A DNA stretch of 64,000 nt, from the NCBI GenBank assembly GCA_900074885.1, contig FJUW01000001.1, positions 558,001-622,000 on the forward strand, read 5' to 3'. This document shows positions 25,183 to 37,221 of this stretch, piece after piece (the first letter of the stretch is position 1; each line of letters starts with the position of its first letter). The DNA is from Rhynchosporium graminicola (Eukaryota; Ascomycota; Leotiomycetes; Helotiales; Ploettnerulaceae). Made by a program: the position numbers and the translations under genes. The notes below the pieces were generated by a model that saw only the letters and a list, made by a program, of their open reading frames with translations, had not been told where the DNA came from and did not search any database.

Positions 25183-27343
25183 ATGGCGTCAAACGGATTA
25201 CAGCCTAAGAGGCCTCTACACATCACGGTCAACTCGGGCAGTGGGAGGGATCTGTTAGATTCGATGCGGCCAGAAAGCCCAGCATCAGCGCTGACATCAG
25301 GTGGCTACTCAAGGAATCTGCTACCACGGCCGCGCTCTGTATCAGGTCAGTCTTCTCGACTATCGGCCGCGGCTCCAAATGCGATATATGGCACAGGTAG
25401 CCTTGAATTTACCGACTCGCTACTGTTGCGCTCTTCTGCCCGACCAAGACCAAGATACCAAGATTCTTCCTCGGCTGCAGGCTCTGCAGTGTCCTCACGG
25501 CGATCGAGTTGGGCATCAGATACTCCTTTCAATCGAGACAGTCAAAATGCGCCGTTTGGCTCCCCTTTTGCTTCCCCTTTCGATGACTCTAGACCCCCTT
25601 CGAGAGCTGCTAGCGATGATGACAATGTCAATACGCAAACTGTAGCAGAAAAATACAACATCATGCCCTCTGAGGGTTTGCTGCTCTTTCCGGAAGATGT
25701 TGAGAAGGATGACTATTTGCACAACCCTGGCCCAGACGACAATGAGCGAGACAAATGCGACATATGGACGAAAAGAGGGATTACAAACGTTGGGGGCTTG
25801 TTGCTTGTCACATTGGGTCTACTAGTCCTGTTTATTGGATACCCTGTTTTGTACGTCCTACTTTGTGGTGGGAAATCTTTCCCTGGCTGACTCTGTTTAG
25901 GACATTTTCTCGGAAGGTAGTGGCAGTACCTAATGATCCATGCAAGTTAGACCCGGACTGTCTATCAGACAAAATGCCTCTTCTTTCGAATCAAAGAACT
26001 GGACTGGTGGACCCTGATACTCCAGAGTCAGCACACACAATGACGGATCATGACGGGAAAAAGCTGAGGCTAACGGTATGTGTTAAATGCATTTCAGGAA
26101 ATATGCGAGGCCTAATATTCATAGTTCTCTGATGAATTTAACACCGACGGAAGGACGTTCTACGATGGCGATGATCCATATTTTCAAGGTGTTGATATTT
26201 GGTATGGTGTAACGCAAGATCTCGAATGGTACGATCCAGACGCGGTATCAACAGCCAATGGAACACTAAATCTTAGATTTGACGCTTTCCAAAATCACAA
26301 TCTGAACTACCGATCTGGAATGGTACAATCCTGGAACAAACTCTGCTTTAAGGGTGGGAGGCTAGAGGCGAGTATTTCTCTTCCAGGCCGTGGAGATATT
26401 CAGGGCTTCTGGCCTGGTTTCTGGGCTATGGGCAACCTTGGAAGACCTGGATATCCCGCAACTACAGATGGTATGTGGCCATATAGTTACGAGGATAAGT
26501 GCGATGCTGGGATTACCGCAAACCAGAGTTCACCTGATGGAATCAGCTTGTTGCCCGGTATGCGATTGCCAGCGTGCACATGCAAGAACCAGGACCATCC
26601 AAATCCTGGTGTTTCTCGCTCAGCCCCTGAGATCGATGCTATTGAAGCCAGTTCTGGTTTTATGGGCCCTGGACAGTATGATGGAGCAACTGGAACTGCT
26701 TCGCAGTCCTTGCAAATCGCTCCGTTCGACATTTTCTACCAGCCGGATTACGACTACCTGGAGATCTACGATCATTCTGTGACCGGTATGAATGCATACC
26801 GTGGTGGTGCTTACCAGGAAGCTCTATCTGCAGTGACTTGGGTCAACAATGATTGGTATGATGGCAAGTCGTATCAGACATATGGCTTTGAATACACCCC
26901 TGGAGCCAAGGGCAACATTTCGTGGTTCGTCGGTAAAGATTACACCTACAAAGTTGATCATCGTTCTCTGAGACCGAATGGAAATATCGGCCAACGAACG
27001 ATCCCGGAAGAGCCTATGAGTATCATCATGAATTTCGGCTTGTCAAACAGTTTCGCGACTGTCTTTCTGCCTAATCTGGCCCAGTTGATGCCGGCGACTA
27101 TGAGGATCGATTACATCCGAATCTACCAAGAGGAGGGCTCGGAGTTTGTGACCTGTGATCCACCGGGCTATGAGACCACTGAGTATATCAAAAAACATCC
27201 CGAGCCTTGTAAGATTTCTAGCCCCCGATCCTCATCAACGTCAGCTAATGAAATATTCAGATGCAAACCAGAACCTTACCCTATGGAAAGACACCAAGTA
27301 CAAATGGCCCAAAAACACCCTAGTCAACGGCTGCACGGCTTGA
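25183..27343 (+). CDS. KRE6: GH16 beta-1,6-glucan synthesis protein, Kre6/Skn1 family
   Basis: Type II membrane glycoside hydrolase-like protein needed for cell-wall beta-1,6-glucan. Four exons (25183-25850, 25901-26075, 26125-27208, 27261-27343) give 669 residues. A Ser/Arg-rich cytosolic tail of about 200 residues precedes one membrane segment (GGLLLVTLGLLVLFIGYPVL). The lumenal SKN1/GH16 domain begins near LTFSDEFNTDGRTFYDGDDP. The GH16 catalytic signature reads EIDAIE within RSAPEIDAIEA, so both glutamates and the aspartate are kept. The C-terminus ends WPKNTLVNGC, as in Kre6/Skn1. The last intron must be removed to restore that ending; read through, the frame runs on to 27360 with unrelated residues. 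Filamentous fungi usually have one or few such genes, so KRE6 versus SKN1 is not distinguished. Confidence 0.95.
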
Positions 27344-28674
27344 TAACCCTCACAAGCTAGCATACCCATACGCTTCTGTACAAATTGCTTTTCTTTTACA
27401 CAGTACACAGTACATAATACTCCAAAAGTCGGAAATTAACGACACGCGCAAACGAAATATAGAAGGCGGGAACAGCCAGCACCAAAGCATCGACACTTTT
27501 TCTCTATCCGATAAAACACATTTCCTCTGCACGCAGTCATTTCATGCATTGCGACAACAGAATTAGTTGAACGGAGTTGGAGTTTTCCTAAAAATTCATT
27601 TTCTTACATGCATTTTCATGGCATTGGCATCTGGGAGGCGCTTTTATTCCTTCTTCACGTGTTTTCCATCTTTCGGTCTGTTTCCCGTCATTCGGAGTCG
27701 ATGTTTCATTTGTACTATACCTCGAAGCAGTGAAGATGGCATCTTATTTTTTCAGTTTTGTATGGTGGTCTTGAATCTGTTCGGGGCAGGGCGACTGTTA
27801 CCGCTGATCAGCCGCCGGGCTCGACATCTCGCGTTGGACGGATATACTCAAGGGATACTTGAGTTTGCATTGAAGGGATGATACGGCATGGTCGGATGAC
27901 CGATCTGATGTTATGAAAGACGAAATTAGACGCATAGTACGGACTATAGGGTGAATGGAAGGGGCGGAGCGCAATCCTCGAGCTTTGGGGCGCCGAGATC
28001 GGGATTATCCTCGACTTGGAGACAGGAACTTGGATTCGTAAGACATTGGATTCTTAGTCCTGTTGTGTACGTCCTATTGTACAGGATAGTCGTCTCCCCG
28101 CACGCAAGAAAGGGATGTGTATACATGAGAATGGAGAGGAGAGAAAACTCAGCAAATACAACGAAAAACAATCCAAAACAAGCATCGATGTCTCGTTTTC
28201 TGATGTGTTTTGTGATATCCACTCGCCATTAGCTAGTGCTATTTTACACTCAGAGTTCTACTGCACATATACTTCCTTCCCATTTGATCCTTGCTAATGC
28301 TCTACCAGGCAAAAGATTCTGCATTTACACCATCAAGCCAGCGAAATAGCTCAAATCGTGCACATTTTCACAAAGCTCTCTCCTCCTTCTCCTTACACCT
28401 ACCCCAGCCATCAAAATTTCCTTCCATGTTCTCCCCTCTTCTCTTCTCATCCCATCTCGATTCCGTCTTCTCTTCCCAAAGCTTGTTGGCAGCTAATAAT
28501 GATACTGCATTTACTCGATATCATCTACCCTACCATACCTCGACCTCTTAGGCTCCTAGCTACACTACAGTACCTTCGAAGTATTTTCGCAGGTCGAGAA
28601 ATGTGCATTGAGTTTGGAAGGTATTTTGAAAACTTGGAGACATGGCTGGGTGAATATGGATATGGATAGGTTAG

Positions 28675-28728
28675 GAGATGAGGATGAGGATGAGGATGAG
28701 GATGAGGATGAGGATGAGGATGAGGATT
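28675..28728. repeat. hexanucleotide array (GATGAG)n
   Basis: About nine near-perfect GATGAG units. On the minus strand it reads as poly-serine in one frame, which accounts for a spurious ORF there. Confidence 0.9.
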
Positions 28729-28859
28729 GTGTAGTTAGTGTGGTGCTTCGCTTCGCTGGCTTTGCTGGCAGCTGAGGAGGGATCTCTTGGTAGGTATATA
28801 TGATTGGTATGGGAAAAGGAAATGGCAAAGGAAATGGAAATTAGGCGGGGGAGAGAGGG

Positions 28860-28875
28860 NNNNNNNNNNNNNNNN
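28860..28875. other. assembly gap (16 N)
   Basis: Sixteen undetermined bases lie between a G/A-rich left flank and at least nine consecutive G on the right. The true length and sequence of this G-rich tract are unknown. Confidence 0.99.
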
Positions 28876-29851
28876 GGGGGGGGGATTGTGTGATGTTTGT
28901 ACGTGCTTCTTTTGACATGTCTGTCAGAGATGGATATGGATTATCATATCAGATAGTTCGGGGAAAATTGTCATGACCAGGTGTTTTCTTTTTCAAGCCA
29001 GATGGTCTGTATGTAGTGTGGCTGGCTGGCTATTGCTGGCACGTAAAAGTGGTTAATTCTGGAGAGCTGATAGTACCTTGATGAGATTAGAAGTGCTCTA
29101 TCGATTTACTGACTCCAAGACCTTTTCAGGTTCACTGAGTCTTGAGTTGTTTTGATGATGTTATTACAATGATAAAGTGCAGTTCGGGAATGCTTTCGAG
29201 AATTTAGTACCTAATAGCCAATTCCATTCCCGTTGAGCTCCGGATATGCTTACACTAAACCCGAACATTTTGAAGATGGACTGGCTATTACTCTCCTGTC
29301 CCAAGGAGTACAGTCTGTCTTGATCGGCCACTTGCTTGTGACATCGATAGTGTGTATAATTTCGACGGGAGCATCTCTGAAGTGTTCGCTCGCAAGCATC
29401 TCGACAATAAGGGATCGGGCATTTTGAGAGGTTAGGTTTTCAAAGATCAACTTGATATCATTTCTTGTATTGGACATCTTCTCATACCAATCGAAGAGCA
29501 CATCCTGACCATATCTTAAACGCCAGCCACCTCTCCGACAATGCCCTTCACCCAATATCTACAGAAAACGTGTTCTCTCGTCTCACACACACGGGAAGAA
29601 AGAGAAGACCTGATATGTATCCATTTTCGATCCAACATTTACACTTCTCCACCCTCGCCCTTGAAGAATCCGTGATGTCCGGAAGCGCCTCTGCCTTCGT
29701 TGATCATGCTTTCTGCATCACCAACTTGCTTGCGCTCGCTGATTTCATGTGTTTGGTGTCGCAGCTTGAGATTCATCTGCTTTTGCCACAGCCTCGTCGT
29801 CAATTGGGACGGTTTTGTCGAACCCACACCGCCCCTCATGACTGCTGATTG

Positions 29852-31365
29852 CTATTGGAGGGGTTCCGAGGAACTGGACAGGCGGTTGAGATGCAGGTAG
29901 ACATCTGTTCCATATCTGGGAAATAGTTAGCTTCAATCGATGTTGGTGATGAATTTTTGGAAGGTTATTTACCCCTCCATACTGATCAGCTTCAGATCTC
30001 CTCCGAAATAGCGCGCGTATAACCTCGAAATAGGTAATCCGTAACCGAATCCAGCCATAGGTGCCTTGAAATCACTCTTGTCGAAATCTGGATCCAGACT
30101 GGGTGTCGTGTCTACAGTAGTGTACATATAAGTCCAAACGAGAGGAATGGCACTTCGAGGTATTCCACCCCCTTCATCCGAGATCTTGATAGTGATATCT
30201 TCCTTTCCTTCCGCTACCACAACTTTGGTAACTGGGAATTCGTCCTTGTCTTGTCCATGTCTCTCGACAACAGCTCGGAGAGAGTTTTTCAATGTCTCGA
30301 AAAGCATGTGTGATAAATGGCCTGGAACGTACATGAAGTTGAGGTTGGGAGGGCAAACCAGCTGGACCTTGGGCGCGTCGAATAGTCCATAGTGATCCTC
30401 GCAGACAAATCGGGCGTTCTCGATTGCTTCTTGTGCCAGATCGCGAACATTGGTCTTCGTGCAGATTATTCCCACGTATGTTGGGTCTTTATTGTGACTC
30501 TGATCCGTCAAAGCAATATGCTGTCCAATCAACATTCGGATACCAATTCGAGACATGTAGAATCTATCTAGGAAAGATTGAATATTGTTGTCGATTTGCA
30601 TTCGCTGCCGTTTACGCTTATATTCGAGAATGCCCTGCGCAACAGTGGTTACCACACCGTCATGCCGCCGTTTGATGGTATTCAAAGTATCTGAGAACCT
30701 CTGATTGTAGTCTTGAAGCTCGGGAGGCCAGTCGGTGCTGTCTTCCACAGTTGCAAAGTATCGCCTTGCTGATGCTGCCGTCTTCTTTGCTTCCCCTCCA
30801 TTACCGTTCCCATTTCCATTTTGCTGCCAAGGCGAAGAGCTATATTGACCTATCTCTACGCTGGGATTCTGCGTGGCTTCTATGAGGATTTTGGACTGTC
30901 TGCCAAGGTGCTTCGAAGGCTTCATGAGCCGGTCTCGCACATCTTTTGAAAGTTGCGGTCGTGGAAGGGTTGTGATTTCCTGCGTCCCATGTCAGCCTTT
31001 GGCCCTTACATTTAATAGTTTTAAAAAAAGGCATTACCTCAAAAGACTGCGCGTACCAGTCCTGTACTCTCTTGATCGATGGCATATCGTTCAGTCCATC
31101 TGGAAGATCTCCTAGCTCTTGTACTCTGTGGGCAAGTCGTATTGGAAGCTCCTCAGACAGGAATTGAGAAGCACGGAAAAGGGTTCCTACAGAGAAAGTT
31201 AGGTCAGCACAACCTATCCCATGCATCCATCGTGGAAGCAGGTTCCTCACCAGTCGACGGCCTCTCGCCGAATTGGACCATCTGCCTCAAGCTCACCCCG
31301 GTTGCAGGGAAGCCGGAATAATGCTTGATGGTGTCCATCAACCTGTCTGATTTCTTCCACGACAT
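29852..31365 (-). CDS. PKP1: mitochondrial pyruvate dehydrogenase kinase (PDK family)
   Basis: Phosphorylates E1-alpha of mitochondrial pyruvate dehydrogenase and inactivates it. Four exons (31365-31251, 31186-31038, 30979-29973, 29915-29852) give 444 residues. The N-terminus reads MSWKKSDRLMDTIKHYSGFP, then SLRQMVQFGERPSTGTLFRA, the four-helix domain typical of PDK/BCKDK. The GHKL ATPase motifs are intact: N-box ETLKNSLRAVVE, G1 box DEGGGIP and G2 box GFGYGLPISRLYARYFGGD. An insert rich in Asn/Gly (QNGNGNGNGGEAKK) sits between helices and is not part of the core. No clear Arg-rich presequence precedes the chosen ATG; an upstream exon could supply one. A branched-chain ketoacid dehydrogenase kinase role is less likely but not excluded. 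Confidence 0.93.
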
Positions 31366-32852
31366 CTTTTAGAATATTGTTGGCCCTCAGGCCTGTGGAT
31401 GGTTTTCAAAGCTCCGTCAAAACCAATTCGCCCTCTCTGCCATGAGCTGATCGCCGTTTGGAGTCCACGCGCAGTCCGAGGCTGAGAGGAAGCTGTTTTC
31501 GTTCAATCGATGATATGCCGAGGTTAGACTTTCGATTGCTGGCAGTAGTTGGCGAAATGAAAATGATGGAGGCAGTGGTAAGAGGTCCTGAAATCGAATT
31601 GGACAATGGCAGTAGTAGCTGAAAGTGAGTTAAGGTAACCAAAATCCAAAGAGCATGAAAGAGTCACACGATAAAGGTTCAACTTCCATCTTTTAGTGCC
31701 ATCCAAGGGCGAAAGGGTGGATTATCCCCGCACTGGCTGGGCGTGGGTGGTGGCAGGGGTTAATAATTTACTTTACTATGTTTGATCATGATCATGAGCC
31801 GTGAGCCAAATCGTAAGAAAGTAATGCTTATTTCATCGTCAAAGATATCTAACTCTTTACATACGAAGTCTCCACCACGTCTCTAGGACTATTCATCTGG
31901 CATTTTTTGTTTCCTTGAATTTTTTTGGCTTGGCTTTGGTGATACAGCATCTCTCCCCAACAACAATCAATCAATGCCTTGATAGCTCAGATCCGTTCTG
32001 TTTTCCTACACACCTCAACCATTAAATCTCTCAGCTGAACAGCAAGAAATGCACTTGTTCCAGCTAACCCACGCGTACCGGGAGCGTGGAGAATTGCGGG
32101 TAGGTAATGTACTTGTAATTGCGGAGTGTCTCGGAAGTGAACTCTCGCTTCATTGTTGACTACCAGTGTTAGGGGGTTAGATTTGCCCCATGTCAACAAA
32201 AACGGGCTATGGAATGCTTTGTCAAATCTGGTGGGACTTGGCCTCCATCGGTCTCGTCCAATCTTGACTGGAAGGTTGTGTGAAGTTTCGGAAAGCAGCT
32301 AAAGCATCTAGCATGAATATTTGATGACTTTGCTATTCGAGAGTTTGCTTCGCCCGAGACGAGTTTGCCTAGCCTCGAGTATGAGCATCTTTGCCCCTCG
32401 TTGAATCATAACATTGTCCTAATTAGCTGATATTCTATCTATTCTAATACTTTGACTGGCATTTTGCTAACTTCGGAAAATGGCTCTCACTGGCATTTCA
32501 TGAAGTTGCCCTAAAAGTGCTCCCAAGGTAAAGATGCAGGTGATAATTCCGCATACCTTTTCAAGGCAGATTTCCTTGTGTCAAGCCTCATACTAAGCAC
32601 GAGATACCTTTCTTGCCGTAATTTACCACTCTGCCCTCATTCAGTCTTCGCAGATCGTTATTTGTGTCACCACTGGGTCGCCGTATCCTTTGCCAGTCGC
32701 TAAGCTGTATGAGCTCCCAATGCAGAAGGCACAGCTAAGCCTTCTCCGGGGAAGGAGATCATAGACAAACAGGAAGAGACCTTAATTTCTCTTATCTGAG
32801 TTTCATTTTGAGCAATGATTTTTCAAGAACGAGCGAACAACTTCAAGCAATC
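31366..32852. other. divergent intergenic region
   Basis: Promoters of the kinase (leftward) and the SGNH-like gene (rightward) must lie here. I see no supported gene; ORFs at 31.4-32.2 kb are short and featureless. Confidence 0.5.
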
Positions 32853-34170
32853 ATGGGCATCGCACGAGCAATAGCCACCTCATGGTTCTCCAAGGTAGCT
32901 GACAGTCGCAGTTTTCCTTCTACTTCTAATCGAGCTTCTGTCTTTCGTCATCTTTTGCTCATCTTTCTCTTCTGCTGTGGAGCTTACATCCTCTTCCTCC
33001 CACTGTCGTACGTTTCCCATACTATGTCTGTGCAGCATACCAAACCTGTGATTCTCGAGCCTGGAAAAGAGTAGGTTTGCTACCCTTGCTGCGAGATAAA
33101 GAGCTCATGGCTGTGGTGTGTAGTGCTCTTAAACATTTCTCTGGCAGTCGAGAGTGTGGGATCTTGCAACAGGATATATATACTGCGCCATGGCCGTTAA
33201 GTCCTAAAGTCAGCCCATTTTGCGGCAGGAGAGCAGGGCTCCTGAAGGCGCTGGGTAGTGGTGGGAGATATGGTTTTGACGAGCCATTTGTTGGCAGAGG
33301 TATGTCACTATCATTCACACTGTGAGTTGTATCTGACATGGCTGGACAGGATGTACTTACAGATGGTTCGAGACTACCGAGATATGCATGATTCTCGGAC
33401 GCTTCAACGCAATCACGTTTATCGGAGATGACATTACACAGTCTATTTATGGGGCTTTTAATATCTTGCTTCGTGAGGACCTTGCTCTTGGTAGTCTTCA
33501 ACAATGGATCATGAGTGACGAGGAGAAGGCGAAGTGTAGGTGTCACAGCCAGTTTCTGAATACTGAATGTCAGAGCTTCGCCATCGAAAGCATCAACGAT
33601 GTAAAGAAAAACGAAGGCAGCGATCGCAAAGGAAGTCACTACTTCTGTGATAGTAAGTCCCGAGACTTGCTATGAGACCACACCACAGCTAACATGAAAG
33701 ATGTGCCACATGCGTACATACCCGTCAGCAGCGTCCCTTCCTCCCCATCATCTCAGAGAAGCTTCAAAGACCTCATATACGGCAAATTGAATCCCTGGCA
33801 GCCATCACCCATAATCTTCTCTTTCGGCCACGCTTCAGATTTCAACACCGATACAACCGTTCAAGCAATGGACGAATGGGTCAATCTCGCTACAGGAGCA
33901 GAGCGGAATATCCCAATGCTCTTTCTCGGTCCACCAGCCATCGGACTGAAAAAAGTTGCAGGTTCGGCTTCTGGTAGTGGAAACTTCGCGGTGTGGAACT
34001 ATTACAAAGAGATGATGCCCATAGCGAAAGAGAAGCGCGTTGCTGTTCTGGGTCTGTATAATTTGACACTACAATCTTCATCAGCAGATGGTGAGAAGTT
34101 TGATGAGAAGGTTGCTTTGGTTGAGGCAATGATGATCATCAATTGGCTCAGCAAGCTTGAAACTTCCTAA
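32853..34170 (+). CDS. SGNH/PC-esterase-like type II membrane protein, nucleophile motif altered
   Basis: Four exons (32853-33070, 33148-33299, 33350-33652, 33701-34170) give 380 residues with all phases closing. A short cytosolic head is followed by one membrane segment (LLLIFLFCCGAYILFLPLSYV), then a lumenal domain. The segment CTYRWFETTEICMIL, then FIGDDITQSIYGAFNILLRE, resembles block I of Cas1p/PC-esterase proteins, where GDS is expected; here it reads GDD and the usual following Arg is Gln. Cysteine pairs (CRCHSQFLNTEC) suggest a secretory fold. Such proteins typically handle acetyl groups on glycans. With the serine missing this copy may be inactive or may use another residue. Family placement is by motif only. 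Confidence 0.7.
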
Positions 34171-34484
34171 ATGGAAAGCGTTGACATAGAGGCTGTAGCC
34201 ATAAGGGGAGAAAATGGTCTATAGTTCCCACCATCGTTCGGCAGTTAATTGGAATTTGGTCGATGGATCCGGACCCACTCTCGAGAGAAGGTATCACTCA
34301 CGCAAAGCTACAGGACACCATATAGAGGTACACCCCTGAGCATGAACATTCAAGAACAATCATGTCTGATTGCTATCAGATAAATACACAAAATGAAGAC
34401 AGACTTTAAGCTCCAAACTCCGTCCTTCAAAATGCCACAAGATACCATTCTAAACGCCACATATCCGCAAAGCATATAAAAACG
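34171..34484. other. short convergent intergenic region
   Basis: Contains the 3' ends of two converging genes. Nothing else is seen. Confidence 0.5.
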
Positions 34485-36302
34485 CTAAGCCTTATACAGG
34501 GTATCCAAGAAACCACTTGCAAGCTCAACAACCACGCTCTTATTTGGCAAGCTTCCAGCCACGCCGTAGAGCGCAGCGCTATCACCCAAGCTCTTCCCTT
34601 TCGCACCCTTACCCTCCACAATTCTTACGCGTTCCTTCTCCTTCTCACCCTCGATAACAGCCTCCAGATCCGCAACAAGTTTGTCCCAGACTTTAACGAT
34701 AGGCAAAGTGACTGCAACGTGAATAGCAGGTGGACTCTGTAGCGAGTTCAAATGCCATCCCTTGGCTGACATTGCATCAGCAATATCATATACATCCAAT
34801 GTCTTCGAATTGAACGCTACGACTGATACCAATGGGTGGCCGAGCACTTCCAAATCGCTGTTCAGAGCCGGGTTATGCTCGATCGCATCGACGATCTTCT
34901 TAGTGGCACCCACGATTTCGGAACAAGATTTTATGTATCCTGTCTCGCCTGTGTTCATAAGACTTGCCCAGCAGCCTGCAATCAACGCTCCGGGTCTCGA
35001 TCCCGCGATCGATGGGGAGGCGTACACGCCGCCCGACCAGTCAGGCGAGATAAAATATTGATAAGTACGTAATTTCTCATCACGGTACAGACACGTCGAG
35101 TTGCCTTTAGGGGCAAATCCGTATTTGTGCGTATCGCAACTAATGCTCGTCACGCCCTTGAGGCGAAAATCGAAAAGCTCGGTTTCGAACCCGGCTTTTT
35201 CGAGAAAGGGGACTAGGAAGGAACCGAGACAGCAGTCTACGTGTAAGTTTATCTTGCGCTTGAGAGCGAGTTTGGAAAGGGACGTTATATCGTCGATGAT
35301 GCCGTGGGGGAAGTTGGGGGCAGAGCCGACTAGGAGGACGGTATTACTGTTGATGAGGCGGGCGACAGAGGGTATGTGTACTTGATAGGAGGGTGCTGGG
35401 CAGGCGACGAGGTGGATCTTGATGCCGAAGTATTCGCCGGCTTTGCGGAATGCAGTGTGACCAGTTTCGGGCAGGATCCTGAGACATTAATTAGTAATGA
35501 TATGAAGGTCTTGAAACGATCACTTACATCTCTGGCTCGGTAACACCTCGCTCTGCGTATGCCTTATTTCTAGCACTCAAACATGCCATTAAGATAGACT
35601 CTGTTCCTCCACTGGTAGTCACACCAGCCGATCCACCCGGAGCATTGAACATAGCCAAAACCATCGACACAATCTCGGCCTCCATCTTCCTCACACCCGG
35701 GAATACATCAGGATGGATGGGGTTCGCAACGGTGAATTTTCCAAAAGCCTCGGTCTGCAACTTAATTAAAGAGTCCCCTCCATGATACACTGCTCCAGAA
35801 ACAAACCCATCCTCCCATCTCGTGTGGTCCATATTGGCCAGCGTCTCCAGTTCCTGCAACACTGTCTCATCGGACCACCCCTCCTTCGGCAGCGTGAGAT
35901 ATCGTACAATGCCGGGTCCGGAAGGAACGAGTTTTGCTTGGAGCTTGGTGACAGCTTCAGCGACTTGCTTCTTGACTTGTGATCGCACGCCCGGTGCGCG
36001 GAGGAAGAGTCCGTATGCCTGTCGACGGATGGCAATGTAGGAATCTGTGAATGTACCAAACAGCCCGCGTCCCTTCAACTTCAGCAAGCCCTTTTTCGTC
36101 CATCTCAGCAAAAAGAGGAAGAATATGATGTTTCGAAATCTGAAAATGGACTACCATTAGCTATCTGCTTGCCCATCAGTATCTTTGAATAGTAGAAGAC
36201 GTACAAGTCGATATTGAGTGATAGCAATGCTCCGCTCGATGCAGCCTTCTTGATCGCGAAGCTGTTGCGCAAGCTGGCGGTTAAGCTTGAAGTGCCCGAC
36301 AT
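34485..36302 (-). CDS. DPL1: sphingosine-1-phosphate lyase (PLP-dependent)
   Basis: Cleaves phosphorylated long-chain bases to a fatty aldehyde and phosphoethanolamine, the exit step of sphingolipid breakdown at the ER. Three exons (36302-36205, 36139-35528, 35478-34485) give 567 residues. A membrane segment lies near the N-terminus (RNIIFFLFLLRW). The group II decarboxylase/lyase fold follows: SAGVTTSGGTESILMACL for phosphate binding, LHVDCCLGSFLVPF, and the cofactor lysine in SCDTHKYGFAPKG. GSRPGALIAGCWASLMNTGE is also typical. The C-terminus carries a lysine-rich stretch (GEKEKERVRIVEGKGAKGKS) that may be a variable loop. No break or missing key residue was seen. Confidence 0.96.
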
Positions 36303-36872
36303 CTTGTATTCGTTTTTCAGAGAGTGTAGACAGTTATGTAAACGAATGGCGAAGCAAGCGTAAATGCCGAAAGGAAAGGCTTCTCTTAATACCACGAGGC
36401 TCTACCTTGGCACGGCCCGTTGACAGACGGAATCGATTGCAGAAGAAATCACAAAGATTATAATCGCACTCGCGTATATTTCTAGGCCGAGGTCACTTGC
36501 ACATGCCGCGTAGGCGAATGCTACTTAGTAGCCGCTAAGTCCACTTCTTATGCTGCCGTCGGGGGCAATCTACGGGATTCAATTGTATCTTGCAAAAGCG
36601 GAATTGAAGTTGGGCCGTGTGGAAAGGAATTCCTATGTACTGGCATTGCTTCATTGGATTTCTTAGCCTTGTGATTGGCTACTCACGGAATCGGGCTTCT
36701 GACGCGGGAAGGCAAAATAAACTTTAGGAGTGGTAGACGAATTATTATCCTTATGAACATCAAATGTTTGTTTGGAAATCGTTCAAGCATTTAGCCTAAC
36801 TGTGACGTATGTGATTGGACTGTCTATACTTTGAATGAAACCCAAGTCAAATTGCTTGCATCAGGCCTGAAA
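36303..36872. other. intergenic region upstream of DPL1
   Basis: Promoter region of the lyase gene. No other feature is supported. Confidence 0.45.
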
Positions 36873-37154
36873 TCATAACTCCATCGCCTTGAATTTTCCA
36901 ACTCGAACAGTATAATAGACTGCGAGGGTATGTGAACATAATATACAGTACAGTATGAGAAGAGCAAAAAGCTGCCTTCCCATATAACCCATCGCTGCAA
37001 ACGCCAACTCTAGAAGACACGCCGTGCCCATATGCGGATGCTTATGCAAAGATGATACATAATCCAGACATTTAATCATGCCATCTTCCTTCAAACTCCA
37101 TAACGCCTCTTCTATCGATTCGTCGTTTGGGTCGCTTCGTTGATCATAGATCAT
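36873..37154 (-). CDS. putative small protein with C-terminal membrane segment
   Basis: A single ATG-initiated frame of 93 residues starting MIYDQRSDPNDESIEEALWS. The N-terminal half is an acidic/amphipathic helix-like stretch. The C-terminal half has a hydrophobic run (QLFALLILYCILCSHTLAVYY) and ends with a basic tail. It lies 67 bases downstream of the Mnn10 stop on the same strand, so it could be a separate small gene, a read-through 3' region, or chance. I recognise no family. Confidence 0.35.
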   Translation of the reverse strand: MIYDQRSDPNDESIEEALWSLKEDGMIKCLDYVSSLHKHPHMGTACLLELAFAAMGYMGRQLFALLILYCILCSHTLAVYYTVRVGKFKAMEL

Positions 37155-37221
37155 AAAGGGCCACTAAGAGCATCCCCTTCTCCTAGTAGTGTGTGAATAT
37201 CGGACAAGAATTGAATCATGA

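Larger units (their letters stand above)
27344..29851. other. 2.5 kb convergent intergenic region with gap and microsatellite
   Basis: No gene is supported. ORFs at 27.57-28.6 kb lack ATG starts in good context or any domain. The region carries a GATGAG array and a sequencing gap flanked by G-runs. Confidence 0.5.

Noticed and set aside
27944..28222. 92-codon minus frame with a hydrophobic segment
   Set aside because: It begins with GTG, not ATG, and has no splice or family support.
33077..33325. Separate ORF in the SGNH-like gene
   Set aside because: It spans intron 1 and exon 2 of the spliced gene; the GTAGGT donor at 33071 joins the blocks in frame.
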